A stretch of 50,545 bases of DNA. Source: Bacteroidales bacterium. Lineage in GTDB: Bacteria; Bacteroidota; Bacteroidia; Bacteroidales; UBA932. The notes under the pieces are model-generated. The model had not been told where the DNA came from and ran no database searches. It worked only from the letters and a program-made list of their open reading frames with translations. The position numbers and the translations under genes were made by a program. The DNA is taken from contig JAFYUS010000063.1 of assembly GCA_017549505.1 (NCBI GenBank), forward strand, positions 1 to 50,545, read 5' to 3'. Below, in pieces: positions 33,561 to 42,076 of the stretch (position 1 is its first letter; every line of letters begins with the position of its first letter).

Positions 33561-35195
33561 ATGAAGAAGATTATAAAATCACTCTTTGCCGTTACGGTTG
33601 CTCTTGCAGCTGCAGCCTGCAGCTCACCGGAGAAAATGACAGAAATGGCAGAGGACCTTACCGTAGGATGCGAGCCAGCTGTACTCGAAGTGGTCGGCGG
33701 AAAGATTGACGCAGACGTTACAGTAACCTACCCTGCTGATTATTTCCATCCTAAGGCCATCCTCGAGGTAACCCCTGTCATCGTATACGAGGGAGGAGAG
33801 GTTAAGATGGAGCCATTCATGTTCCAGGGTGAAAAGGTAAAGGACAACTACCAGACCATACCATCCAAGGGTGCTACAGTCACCAAGAAAGTAAGCTTCG
33901 ATTACGCTCCCGGCATGGAAAAAAGCTATCTCGAGCTTCGCGGTACCGTAAAGTACAAGACCGCCGCTACAAACCTTCCTTCAAAGAAGGTAGCTGACGG
34001 AGCGAATACAACGTACATGCTCGTATGCAAGAAAGGTAGCCTTGATTACAAGGCCGACAACTATCAGGATGTGATTGCACAGAAGGCCGAAGGTCAGATA
34101 TTATACAACATCAACAGCTCTGAAGTAAGAAACAATCAGCTTTCTTCAAAGTCCATCAAAGACTTCCAGGCTGCAATCGACGCAATCAAGGCGAATGACA
34201 GAATGAACATCGTAAGCACAGATGTCGTTGCATATGCATCGCCTGACGGAGAGGAAGACAAGAACGCAACGCTTTCAGACAACCGCTCAAAGAGTGCAGA
34301 AAAGGCATTCGGAGCCGTTACAAAGAAGCACGCGGTAGATGCACCGGTAAATGTAAAGAGCATCGCTGAGGACTGGGAAGGTTTCCAGGAACTCGTTGCC
34401 GCTTCCGATATGGAAGACAAGAATCTCATCATCAGGGTTCTTTCAATGTACAGCGACCCTGCAGTCCGTGAGAAGGAGATCAGAAACCTCTCTGCAGTAT
34501 ATAAGACTCTCGCCCAGGAAGTTCTTCCTGAGCTCCGCCGCGCAAGATTCATCGCAAACGTAGAGTTCACAAACTACACCAGCGAAGAGCTTCTCGAGCT
34601 CATCGACAGCAACATCGACATCCTTGACGAGGAAGCTCTCCTTCGCGCTGCAACTCTCGTAGAAGACAACGAAGGCAAGCTCGCCATCTATAGAAAGGCT
34701 GTGGACAAGTACGACAGCCAGAGGGCACAGTACAACATCGCCGTGACATACATCAACATGAACGAACTCGGAAGAGCAAAGAACGCGCTTTCAAAGGTTG
34801 CTGAAGACGGTGACGTATACAACGCTCTCGGAGTGATCGCCCTTCGTGAAGACGACATCAACGCAGCAGCAGAATACTTCGCATACGCAAACAGCAAGGC
34901 CGGTGTAGAGAATGCAGCTATCATCGACATCATCGATGGAGAATATGAAGCGGCAGCTCAGAAGCTTGCTGACACCAAGAGCTTCAATGCAGCGCTTGCA
35001 CAGCTCCTCATCGGAAACAACATCCCTGCAGCTGCATTCGAGCAGGACTGCGAGAAGTCAGCATATCTCCGTGCAGTAGCGGCAGCCCGCATGGGTAAGA
35101 CCGAAAAGGTGAAGGCTGAGCTTGAAAAGGCGTCAAAGAACGAGAAGCTCGCTGCAAAGGCAGCCAAGGACGTTGAGTTCGCACAGTTCAGGTAA
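33561..35195 (+). CDS. TPR lipoprotein with OmpA-like segment
   Basis: A 544-residue protein from the ATG at 33561; the earlier in-frame ATG at 33516 overlaps the promoter and would disrupt the signal. The lipoprotein signal ends at Cys20 (ALAAAAC). Beta-rich N-terminal half (about 30-150), then a segment with VVAYASPDGEEDKN...LSDNRSKSAEKAF (about 210-250) that resembles an OmpA peptidoglycan-binding core. TPR-like helices follow (about 350-540: YNIAVTYINMNELGRAKNAL, YNALGVIALREDDINAAAEYF). Probably an envelope structural protein. It stands divergent from the activator gene. Confidence 0.82.
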   Translation: MKKIIKSLFAVTVALAAAACSSPEKMTEMAEDLTVGCEPAVLEVVGGKIDADVTVTYPADYFHPKAILEVTPVIVYEGGEVKMEPFMFQGEKVKDNYQTIPSKGATVTKKVSFDYAPGMEKSYLELRGTVKYKTAATNLPSKKVADGANTTYMLVCKKGSLDYKADNYQDVIAQKAEGQILYNINSSEVRNNQLSSKSIKDFQAAIDAIKANDRMNIVSTDVVAYASPDGEEDKNATLSDNRSKSAEKAFGAVTKKHAVDAPVNVKSIAEDWEGFQELVAASDMEDKNLIIRVLSMYSDPAVREKEIRNLSAVYKTLAQEVLPELRRARFIANVEFTNYTSEELLELIDSNIDILDEEALLRAATLVEDNEGKLAIYRKAVDKYDSQRAQYNIAVTYINMNELGRAKNALSKVAEDGDVYNALGVIALREDDINAAAEYFAYANSKAGVENAAIIDIIDGEYEAAAQKLADTKSFNAALAQLLIGNNIPAAAFEQDCEKSAYLRAVAAARMGKTEKVKAELEKASKNEKLAAKAAKDVEFAQFR

Positions 35196-35208
35196 CAAGA
35201 ACTGACCG

Positions 35209-35406
35209 TCATTTACGAAGTTCCTTTACAATAGAGAACACACGGACAGCAGCCCATGCCATGAGGATTATATAGAGACCCAGATACATTTTCGACATCT
35301 GGGTCTCTATTCCTGTACGTATATGAAGAACCATAAACACGGTCAGCGTCACGAAAGCCAGTACCATTACCGCAAGATGAAATATCTTCATTATCTTGTT
35401 TCCCAT
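35209..35406 (-). CDS. Small two-TM membrane protein, function unknown
   Basis: A 65-residue protein with two hydrophobic segments (about 8-28, 41-58) separated by a short charged loop and a basic C terminus (VKELRK). Start at 35406 or the ATG at 35391. A near-consensus TATCTTTA lies upstream. It is convergent with the TPR lipoprotein and behind the acyl-CoA ligase gene (41-bp gap). I do not recognise a family. Confidence 0.6.
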   Translation of the reverse strand: MGNKIMKIFHLAVMVLAFVTLTVFMVLHIRTGIETQMSKMYLGLYIILMAWAAVRVFSIVKELRK

Positions 35407-35447
35407 ACTATATGTGTTTTGTTTTGAGCACGTAAAGATAGGAAAAT

Positions 35448-37130
35448 TTATTTGTTCTTCATTTCCTCTTCGACAGTCGGAGCGGATTCCTTGTACTTGA
35501 ACCTGCGGATCTTCTGGGTTGCGGTCTTCTCGAACGGCTCCTTCATGACCTCTACAGAGCTGACCTGTGACGATCTGTTCACACTTCTGTTGGTTATGCT
35601 GAGAATCTTCTTTTTCCAGCTGTCGAGTTTCTCATACAGTTTGTCTTCGCTTTCGTTGTCCCAATCAATGTAGTTATCCATCGGCTGGACAAGAGCCACC
35701 AGACGTCCGTCGCGTTCCACGACGATAGACTCGCTCACGCCTTCTACATTATTCAGTACATTCTCTATCTCCTCCGGATAGATATTCTCTCCGGAAGGTC
35801 CCAGAATCATATTGCTGTTGCGGCCTTTGATGTAGAAACGACCTTTCTCATCCTGCACGGCGATATCGCTGGTACGGAACCAGCCGTCTTCCGTGAAGAC
35901 GCTCCTGGTTCTTTCCGGATCCTTGTAATATCCGAGCATGACATTCGGACCTTTGGCGACGATCTCTCCCTCTCCGGTCTCCGGATTCACATTATGGAGC
36001 TTGAGCTGGACATTATACACCGGGTATCCCATGACTCCGACACCTCTCCATCCGTGCATCGCATAACCGAGCAGCGGAGCGGTCTCGGTCAGGCCATAGC
36101 CGATTGCGTAAGGGAACTTCGCCTTGAGAAGGAAGGATTCCACTTCCGGATCAAGCTTGGCACCGCCGATTCCGTAGAATGTGACACAGCCTCCGAATGT
36201 CTTCTTAAGCTTCATTCCGATGATTCGGCACATAAGCCCGTTCATATGCTCGTTCATCCATGTCAGCGTACGACTCTTCTGTATTGTCGGCAGGACACTG
36301 CCTTTGTATACCTTCTCGATGATCATAGGCACAGTGAGCATGGTCGTCGGCTTGACGATCTTCATCGCTTTCATCAGAAGAGATGCTACAGGCGGTTTAG
36401 GAAGGTAGTAGACAGTAGATCCTGTGTACATAGGATAGAGCATTCCGAGAGTCATCTCAAGGGTATGCGACATCGGAAGTATCGACAGCCATCTGTCCTT
36501 TTCATCCCTCTTGCATGAATGGTAACATGTAATCACATTGGAAGTGAGGTTCCTATGACTCAGCACAACTCCTTTTGCACTTCCGGTAGTGCCTGATGTA
36601 TAGATGATTGTAGCGATATCCTCCGGGGTAGGAGTCGAAGTCCTTCCGTCACAGGTGAACTTTTCGTCATCGGCCTTGATGACTTCGAAAGTATCCATCT
36701 CCACGACCAGGGTCATCCTGTCCATTATATCCTGACTTATCTTTCCTGCAAGTCTTTTGGAGACAAAGATCACCTTGCTCTCGGAATGATTGATTATGTT
36801 GGTGACTTCATTTTCGGAGCTGTCAGGAAGAATAGGGATCGAGATCCTGCCGAAAGAAACGGTTGCGAAAAAGGCCACCGACCAGTTCGGCATACTCTGG
36901 GAAAGTATGGCAACCTTGTCCGAGGCACCTATTCCATATTGGGTAAGCAATTTGGATATATTGTCACAACTTGTCTTGAAAGAGCCGTATGTATAGCCGC
37001 CTTCCTTGGTGTCATACCACTGCGTATACTGCTTCTTCGAATAAACCGTAGTGGCATATTCATATAGTTTCGCGAGGGTGTCGACATATTTCTCCCTCAT
37101 CTTCTTCATTCTTTTGTAAACCTGTAACAT
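35448..37130 (-). CDS. AMP-dependent synthetase, long-chain acyl-CoA ligase type
   Basis: A 560-residue adenylate-forming enzyme. It has the AMP-binding motif YTSGTTGSAKG (177-187), GYGLTETAPL and the later GEGEIVAKGPNVMLGYYKDPE, GWFRTSDIA and KGRNSNMILGPSGENIYPEEIE. It ends with a lysine-containing KTATQKIRRFKY segment that holds the catalytic Lys. It should activate a fatty acid with ATP and transfer it to CoA or a related thiol. It is the second gene after the 32-residue membrane peptide (7-bp gap). In-frame ATGs at 37109 and 37100 are alternative starts. Confidence 0.92.
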   Translation of the reverse strand: MLQVYKRMKKMREKYVDTLAKLYEYATTVYSKKQYTQWYDTKEGGYTYGSFKTSCDNISKLLTQYGIGASDKVAILSQSMPNWSVAFFATVSFGRISIPILPDSSENEVTNIINHSESKVIFVSKRLAGKISQDIMDRMTLVVEMDTFEVIKADDEKFTCDGRTSTPTPEDIATIIYTSGTTGSAKGVVLSHRNLTSNVITCYHSCKRDEKDRWLSILPMSHTLEMTLGMLYPMYTGSTVYYLPKPPVASLLMKAMKIVKPTTMLTVPMIIEKVYKGSVLPTIQKSRTLTWMNEHMNGLMCRIIGMKLKKTFGGCVTFYGIGGAKLDPEVESFLLKAKFPYAIGYGLTETAPLLGYAMHGWRGVGVMGYPVYNVQLKLHNVNPETGEGEIVAKGPNVMLGYYKDPERTRSVFTEDGWFRTSDIAVQDEKGRFYIKGRNSNMILGPSGENIYPEEIENVLNNVEGVSESIVVERDGRLVALVQPMDNYIDWDNESEDKLYEKLDSWKKKILSITNRSVNRSSQVSSVEVMKEPFEKTATQKIRRFKYKESAPTVEEEMKNK

Positions 37131-37137
37131 CGTCTGA

Positions 37138-37236
37138 TCATTTAGTGGATGATTTCTTGACCTTTCCGATACAATAGGCCAGAATTGTCAGTGCTATCAT
37201 TGTAAACATAGCCATTATAAAGTAATGTAATATCAT
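37138..37236 (-). CDS. 32-residue membrane micropeptide, first gene of the acyl-CoA ligase transcript
   Basis: ATG at 37236 to TGA at 37138. The peptide is a single hydrophobic helix rich in Met, Ile and Leu (about residues 2-23, MILHYF... to ILAYC) ending in a basic tail (KVKKSSTK). It lies between a perfect promoter (37259-37288) and the ligase gene, starting about 17 nt after the predicted transcript start. The frame is too short for standard gene calling. A single-pass membrane role is likely; partner or function unknown. Confidence 0.7.
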   Translation of the reverse strand: MILHYFIMAMFTMIALTILAYCIGKVKKSSTK

Positions 37237-37258
37237 AATGTGATTTTGATTTCAGCCA

Positions 37259-37288
37259 CAAAATTACTCCGGCTCCGGGGAAGGTCAA
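37259..37288 (-). promoter_or_regulatory. Consensus promoter for micropeptide and acyl-CoA ligase
   Basis: TTG (37288-37286), 19 bp, then TAATTTTG (37266-37259) on the minus strand. Exact Bacteroidota -33/-7 form. Confidence 0.8.
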
Positions 37289-37330
37289 TAATTATGTCAT
37301 AGGGACAAACAGATAGTGGGAAATGACAGC

Positions 37331-37385
37331 ATTTAGGGATAAAACCGCATATTTAGGGATGTTTGACAAAATGTTTATATATTTG
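37331..37385 (+). promoter_or_regulatory. Direct repeats and -7 box of the LytTR gene
   Basis: ATTTAGGGAT at 37331-37340 and 37351-37360 (20-bp period), followed by a TATATTTG box at 37378-37385. The proximal copy covers the -33 region, as expected for an activator site. LytTR proteins bind pairs of roughly 9-10 bp repeats about two helical turns apart, so autoregulation is plausible. Confidence 0.55.
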
Positions 37386-37407
37386 TCCCTACAAAAACAG
37401 AGGTAAA

Positions 37408-38214
37408 ATGAATAAGGCAATCAACAAGATAATATCGGGAGCGGGTACAATAATCCACTCGCTGGTCATCCCGTTGTTCGTCCTGGTCTTCACGATATAT
37501 TACAAGCCTGCCGGACCATACGAATTCCTCAACATGGACAACGCATCGTACGGATTCAACGTAACCATGCTGTTCTGCATCATCCTGGTCTCGCTTTCAA
37601 TAACAAGAGGATGGCTGTATCTGATAGGCAAGTACAAAGGTCTGTCGGCTATGATCTATATATTATGGTGCGCTGCCGAAATACTTGTAGCATCCTTGTT
37701 CTGTTCTCTGTACATTGTACTTATGTCCAAGGAGACTCTTCCTTTCTTTGAAGTTGCAGGTTCGGCATATATATACCTTCTTGCTACAGTAATTTATCCA
37801 TATGGATTCCTCAGCCTGGGCTTCGAACTGTACTCACGGAACAAGGAAGGTGAAAACCCGGTCGATGAAAATTCCCTTATCCGTTTTTATGACGAATACA
37901 AGAAGCTGCGCTTCGTGATTGCTCCTGAAGCGGTCATCTACATCAAATCTGAAGAAAACTACGTACAGATCCACTACCTTGACAGGAATCGTATAAAGAA
38001 ATTCATCCTGCGTTCTTCGATGAGAGCTCTTGAGGAAGACCTTTCCAAACACGGTCTTGTGCGTTGCCACAGGTCATACTTCATCAATCCGCCTTTCATA
38101 CGGATTGTACACAGAGATGATTCGGGACAGATTGTCGCCAGATTGAAGCAGGAAGGATCGGAAAGCATACCGATCTCGCGTAAATATCAGGACGAGATAT
38201 CAAGGCTGCTATAA
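37408..38214 (+). CDS. LytTR-domain membrane transcriptional regulator
   Basis: A 268-residue protein from the ATG at 37408, preceded by an AGAGG purine run; the upstream TTG-initiated frame is unlikely. Four hydrophobic segments (about 14-31, 50-70, 84-106, 119-141) anchor it in the inner membrane. The C-terminal part (about 167-268) is a LytTR DNA-binding domain: VIYIKSEENYVQIHY, LRSSMRALEEDL, LVRCHRSYFIN. No histidine kinase or receiver domain is present, so it may sense a membrane signal directly. Confidence 0.88.
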   Translation: MNKAINKIISGAGTIIHSLVIPLFVLVFTIYYKPAGPYEFLNMDNASYGFNVTMLFCIILVSLSITRGWLYLIGKYKGLSAMIYILWCAAEILVASLFCSLYIVLMSKETLPFFEVAGSAYIYLLATVIYPYGFLSLGFELYSRNKEGENPVDENSLIRFYDEYKKLRFVIAPEAVIYIKSEENYVQIHYLDRNRIKKFILRSSMRALEEDLSKHGLVRCHRSYFINPPFIRIVHRDDSGQIVARLKQEGSESIPISRKYQDEISRLL

Positions 38215-38227
38215 TTCAGAGACTACA

Positions 38228-38306
38228 TAAAAAAGAAAGAGACTTCGCCGCTCACGCGGGGAGGCCTCAATAACCACATAATTAATAACACTAAAACTAA
38301 TAACCG
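38228..38306 (-). ncRNA. Candidate small RNA with own promoter and terminator (about 78 nt)
   Basis: A perfect promoter at 38311-38340 on the minus strand is followed by about 78 nt that end in a 13-bp hairpin (38239-38251 with 38256-38268) and a T-run. No gene follows on that strand before 37236. A possible 18-codon frame (38279-38223) with a C-terminal SFFFM runs through the hairpin, so a leader peptide is an alternative reading. Confidence 0.6.
38239..38268 (-). terminator. Terminator of the small RNA (and of the upstream OMP gene)
   Basis: 13-bp stem with two mismatches and one G-U pair, tetraloop GTGA on the minus strand, then TTTCTTTTTT. Confidence 0.75.
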
Positions 38307-38310
38307 GGTG

Positions 38311-38340
38311 CAAAGGTAGGGAGATTTTCACACCCGTCAA
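38311..38340 (-). promoter_or_regulatory. Consensus promoter of the small RNA candidate
   Basis: TTG (38340-38338), 19 bp, then TACCTTTG (38318-38311). Both elements and spacing match the Bacteroidota consensus. Confidence 0.75.
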
Positions 38341-38395
38341 TAGTTTCAGTGTTAAATAATTGTTAATTACGACTCAAGGCAGTTCAAGAAGCGGA

Positions 38396-39580
38396 TCAGA
38401 AGGTAAATCCGGCAGCATATTCGAGACAGTACGACCTGTCGAAGTGGTGCGCTCTCATTGAAAATCCCAAGAACATCTGTCCGTAATCGAACGAAGGCAG
38501 ATGGTAACGGAATCCTATACGCTGGAAGGTCTTGCCGATATCTTCCACCAGACCGGTCTTCTTGAATGTATACAGACCCAGAGCTAAATTTACCGAAAAA
38601 TTCGAATAGTGCAGATTCTGGACCACATGTACGGAAGTATAATAAGGAGAATAACCTTTCGAATCCTCCATTCCGGCAAGCTGCAGATCGATCTCCCTAT
38701 GTATGTTCTCTGCATAATTTCCCTCAATACCTAGACCTGTCGAAAGTGTCCTGCAGTATCTCCACTCAACCTCAGCGCCTACTATCGCTCTGAGGCGGAA
38801 GTTGACAGGATAGGCTTCAGGACCCTTGGCAATCAGCTCCCAGTCACAGCTATGGCCACCGAAGGCTGTATACACGTTCCATTTCAGACCTTTCGGGAAA
38901 TCCGGTTTCTCCAATGCAATCCTCTTGTCTGTCTCCTGAGGCGCCAGATAGTATTTTAGTTTTGCTCCTACTGCAGCCTGATTTGTTCCCCAGTTCGGTG
39001 ATTTTATCATTCCGTTTGAGTGATGGACAAGATAACCGGTCATAGCCAACTCCCACTGAGGCAGGAAACGAAACGAAGCTTCAATTCCTCCAGCCAGATT
39101 AGCCAACACCTTCGAACCTATGAATCTGTTGACCAGATTACGTTGAGGATTATATTTTTCAGTTGTAAAAGAAACACCCAGTTCCAGAACAGGACCAATG
39201 GAAAAGATTCCGGCTCTCAATACATCCAATTCTGTAGCAAGGTAGAAGTTATAGAAGTCTCCAAAGTGAGCACCGGGCTTTTCCTTCAGAAAACCTGTAT
39301 TGTCGTACGAGAAGCCTAAGGAAATACTTGGATAGTTATATGCATTGGACCACCAGCTACTGTCTGATGGATGGGTATCAAAACCGACCTGAACCCCGGC
39401 AAGAACAGATCCATAACTATCCAACAGATTGTTATACATATTGGAATCGTATATCATATGCTGATAACGACTATGGACAGAAACATTCAGATGGTCCTTA
39501 TCGAACATGGAGGCCCTGGTCCTGGAAAAGACAGGGGACGAAACAAGCAAGGCAATAACTATGAAAGTTAACCTTTTCAT
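38396..39580 (-). CDS. Acyloxyacyl hydrolase, PagL-like lipid A deacylase
   Basis: A 394-residue outer-membrane protein with a signal peptide (cleavage near VFS-RTR) and amphipathic beta strands throughout, ending in an aromatic-terminated strand (YAAGFTF). The PagL-type HxSN active-site motif is seen as HHSNG (186-190), followed by KSPNWGTN. PagL removes the 3-O acyl chain of lipid A; family resemblance suggests lipid A remodelling here. The position matching the third PagL residue (Glu140) is Asn200, so activity is not certain. A TAGATTTG box lies upstream at 39628-39621. Confidence 0.72.
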   Translation of the reverse strand: MKRLTFIVIALLVSSPVFSRTRASMFDKDHLNVSVHSRYQHMIYDSNMYNNLLDSYGSVLAGVQVGFDTHPSDSSWWSNAYNYPSISLGFSYDNTGFLKEKPGAHFGDFYNFYLATELDVLRAGIFSIGPVLELGVSFTTEKYNPQRNLVNRFIGSKVLANLAGGIEASFRFLPQWELAMTGYLVHHSNGMIKSPNWGTNQAAVGAKLKYYLAPQETDKRIALEKPDFPKGLKWNVYTAFGGHSCDWELIAKGPEAYPVNFRLRAIVGAEVEWRYCRTLSTGLGIEGNYAENIHREIDLQLAGMEDSKGYSPYYTSVHVVQNLHYSNFSVNLALGLYTFKKTGLVEDIGKTFQRIGFRYHLPSFDYGQMFLGFSMRAHHFDRSYCLEYAAGFTF

Positions 39581-39620
39581 TATTTATCGGTTTAGGTTAC
39601 GGTTACGTGGTTTCAGTACA

Positions 39621-39628
39621 CAAATCTA
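39621..39628 (-). promoter_or_regulatory. Candidate -7 box (TAGATTTG) for the PagL-like gene
   Basis: Fits TAnnTTTG, 40 bp upstream of the start codon at 39580. No TTG at -33 spacing. Confidence 0.45.
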
Positions 39629-39707
39629 ACAAATTTTCATGAAACCGGCACTATTCTCTCAAATGGATTTGTAACTTTACAGAAACATCTGGATTTATTT
39701 TGAAAGC

Positions 39708-40604
39708 ATGGTCGGCAGAGAAAAAGAAATAAGGAGAATAACGGTAATCGGAGCCATAGTAAACATCATCCTTACCGTGTTCAAGATAATAGCCGGGATA
39801 TTTGGACGAAGCGCCGCCATGGTTGCCGATGGTATCCACTCCCTTTCCGACCTGCTGAGTGATATTGTAGTCATAGTCTTCACACACATATCATCAAAGG
39901 AAAAAGACAGGAACCATTCGTTTGGCCACGGTAAATTCGAGACCCTTGCAACTCTCATCGTAAGTGTAATATTAGTTGCAGTCGGAGCCAGGCTGATGAC
40001 CAATGGAGTAAAATACATTATCAGCATCCTGAATGGAAACACATTCCCTTCTCCCGGAAGCATTGCTTTGTGGGCAGCTGCCATATCCATCATATTAAAG
40101 GAAGTCCTGTATCATGTCACAATACATACAGCAAGAAAAGTCAACAGTCCTGTTTTGTCAGCCAATGCCTGGCATCACAGAAGCGATGCATTTTCATCCA
40201 TAGGAGCACTCGTCGGCATTGGTGGAGCAATGATTCTTGGTGAAAGATGGACAATACTCGACCCTATTGCATCATGCTGCATCAGTATTGCAATCATTGT
40301 AGTTGCAGTCAGAATGGCTGCACCTTGTCTGGCGGAACTCCTTGAGACATCTTTACCGGATGAGACAGAACAAGAGATAATGGCTACAGCCATCTCTATT
40401 CAAGGTGTAGAAAACATACACGAACTGAAGACCCGCCGCAACGGTATTTCATACATAATAGATGCTCACATTGTAGTCAACCCACATATTTCAGTTACGG
40501 TAGCACACAACATCGCAACCGATGTAGAAAATGCCCTACGTGCAAAATACGGCAACGAGACTCAGATCAACATCCACATAGAACCTGATAAGGAATCACT
40601 ATAG
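39708..40604 (+). CDS. Cation diffusion facilitator (FieF/ZitB-like)
   Basis: A 298-residue inner-membrane metal exporter with about six membrane helices (about 12-33, 40-58, 84-103, 120-138, 160-178, 185-203) and a cytoplasmic C-terminal domain. Metal-site motifs: DGIHSLSDLLSD (41-52) in helix 2 and HHRSD (156-160) in helix 5. This matches the Asp/His sites of Zn/Fe-exporting CDF proteins. It probably exports Zn2+ or Fe2+ by proton antiport. A bidirectional terminator follows at 40654-40683. Confidence 0.92.
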   Translation: MVGREKEIRRITVIGAIVNIILTVFKIIAGIFGRSAAMVADGIHSLSDLLSDIVVIVFTHISSKEKDRNHSFGHGKFETLATLIVSVILVAVGARLMTNGVKYIISILNGNTFPSPGSIALWAAAISIILKEVLYHVTIHTARKVNSPVLSANAWHHRSDAFSSIGALVGIGGAMILGERWTILDPIASCCISIAIIVVAVRMAAPCLAELLETSLPDETEQEIMATAISIQGVENIHELKTRRNGISYIIDAHIVVNPHISVTVAHNIATDVENALRAKYGNETQINIHIEPDKESL

Positions 40605-40653
40605 CAACTTCGTCGATGACGAACCCAGGGGTTCTCATCCCTCTCACTAACAC

Positions 40654-40683
40654 AAAAAAGGAAGTCTTGCGACTTCCTTTTTT
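40654..40683. terminator. Bidirectional terminator between CDF gene and tRNA-Ser
   Basis: Perfect 13-bp stem (40654-40666 with 40671-40683), loop TTGC, with A-run and T-run at either side, so it works on both strands. A smaller hairpin (GAACC/GGTTC, 40621-40634) lies just before it. Confidence 0.85.
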
Positions 40684-40684
40684 G

Positions 40685-40771
40685 CGGTGAGAGCGGGATT
40701 CGAACCCGCGGTACGGTTACCCGTACGTCAGTTTAGCAAACTGGTGGTTTCAGCCACTCACCCATCTCACC
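40685..40771 (-). tRNA. tRNA-Ser, anticodon GCU (codons AGC/AGU)
   Basis: An 87-nt class II tRNA with a 7-bp acceptor stem (GGTGAGA / TCTCACC), anticodon GCT at 40737-40735, a long variable arm and GTTCGAATC T-loop. The discriminator is G, normal for Ser. CCA is not encoded. Confidence 0.95.
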
Positions 40772-41128
40772 AAAACTGACCCGTTCTCATTAACGGGATT
40801 GCAAAGATATAAATAAATTTGGTGAAACGCCAAATAAATATTTAAAATATGGATTTTTCAAAATTTTGCTCATATTGTACCGGATCACTTAATATATTGA
40901 CAATTAAAGGATTACAATATTTACGGTAGGTAAAAACAACGACCTTAAAACCTACAACTTATTGAACAACAATATTTTAGGTATCCACCAACCTGACCAA
41001 TCAAGATAGAAAGTACTCACCTTAAGACAAACCTTATCGGATTTTCGTCACAAAAATCGCAGGATTCGTCACCTTTTTCTTTTCTTTATCATGAAATGGA
41101 TTCGTTTATATGATATTTGGAGTAAAAA
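40772..41128. other. 357-bp AT-rich intergenic region upstream of RAYT
   Basis: Holds REP copy B (40925-40975) and two TTCGTCAC direct repeats (about 41045 and 41066). No gene, clear promoter or terminator seen. Confidence 0.6.
40925..40975 (+). repeat. REP-like hairpin element, copy B (degenerate stem)
   Basis: GGTAGG-TAAAAACA-ACGACC followed by TTAAAACC and AACTTATTG (40956-40964). Two stem mismatches, but loop and tail agree with copies A and C. About 155 bp upstream of the RAYT start. Confidence 0.65.
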
Positions 41129-42046
41129 ATGAAAAGAAGATTCTCTCCAGACAGCACCATGCATGTCTACCAAAGATCAATGTCCGGATTCAACATCTTT
41201 TACTCGCTTGATGACTTTCTTGTATTCTACACCATTGTTGCAGTGCAGGCTCGGAAATATGGAATAACATTATTGGGACTATGTCTGATGATCGACCATA
41301 TACATCTTCTGATGTCTGCCACAACATTGTCTGCAATGAGCAGATTCATATCTTCATACACTTCAATCTTCGTAAGGGAATTCAACCAAAGGACTGGAAG
41401 GAAAGGTCCTTTATTCAAGTCCGCATATGGCAGCGCAGTAAAACAGGAACTTAAGAAAATACGCTCCGCTATAGCATACCTGTTCAACAATCCTGTCGAA
41501 AAGCTGCTTTGCTCAAGAGCGGAAGCTTACAGGTGGAACTTTCTGGCATACCATATGTCGGCGAATCCATTTTCAAAACCGATCGGATCTCCTTCACGAA
41601 AACTCAAGATGTCAATGAAAATAGTTGACGAATCAGTCAAAAACTGCAGATATTTGAAATATGCCTTGATTGAAACCATCTACAAAGGACTGGACCACAA
41701 CGAAAAGGAGTATCTTACAGATTACATTATATGCGCTTATTTCCCTTTTGACAGTAGCAGACTTATCAGTCATTTCAGATCCTATGAAGACATGATCACC
41801 GCCATCAATTCCAACACCGGAAACGAGTACGAAATATCTGAAAGACATTATTGCAAGAGCGACACTGCCTATCGTGAAATCATAAATTGCTTAAGAAAAC
41901 ATGGCATACAAGACATGAAAGACTGTATAACCTTTCCGATTGAAAAGAAGATCCACTATACCGGGATCCTGAAAACAAAAACATCCGCATCCTATACACA
42001 GATACGGAAATTCCTACATATTCCTAAGGAAAAGCAAAATACCTAA
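41129..42046 (+). CDS. RAYT-type Y1 transposase
   Basis: A 305-residue protein of the REP-associated tyrosine transposase (Y1) type. The HUH metal-binding motif is DHIHLL (His57, His59). The catalytic tyrosine is probably Tyr117 in AYLFNNPV, the RAYT counterpart of the YxxxNPV motif. The C-terminal part (about 160-305) is a family-variable domain. RAYTs are usually single-copy domesticated transposases flanked by REP hairpins; copies B and C flank this gene, and copy A stands 13 kb away. Confidence 0.85.
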   Translation: MKRRFSPDSTMHVYQRSMSGFNIFYSLDDFLVFYTIVAVQARKYGITLLGLCLMIDHIHLLMSATTLSAMSRFISSYTSIFVREFNQRTGRKGPLFKSAYGSAVKQELKKIRSAIAYLFNNPVEKLLCSRAEAYRWNFLAYHMSANPFSKPIGSPSRKLKMSMKIVDESVKNCRYLKYALIETIYKGLDHNEKEYLTDYIICAYFPFDSSRLISHFRSYEDMITAINSNTGNEYEISERHYCKSDTAYREIINCLRKHGIQDMKDCITFPIEKKIHYTGILKTKTSASYTQIRKFLHIPKEKQNT

Positions 42047-42076
42047 ACATTTATTATTCAGTTAATTACACAAACA

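Noticed and set aside
37363-37407. Longer N terminus of the LytTR regulator
   Set aside because: It would use a TTG and overlap the -7 box at 37378-37385; the ATG at 37408 has a proper ribosome-site-like sequence.
40621-40634. Small GAACC/GGTTC hairpin as a separate terminator
   Set aside because: No T-run; the strong terminator directly behind it explains the region.
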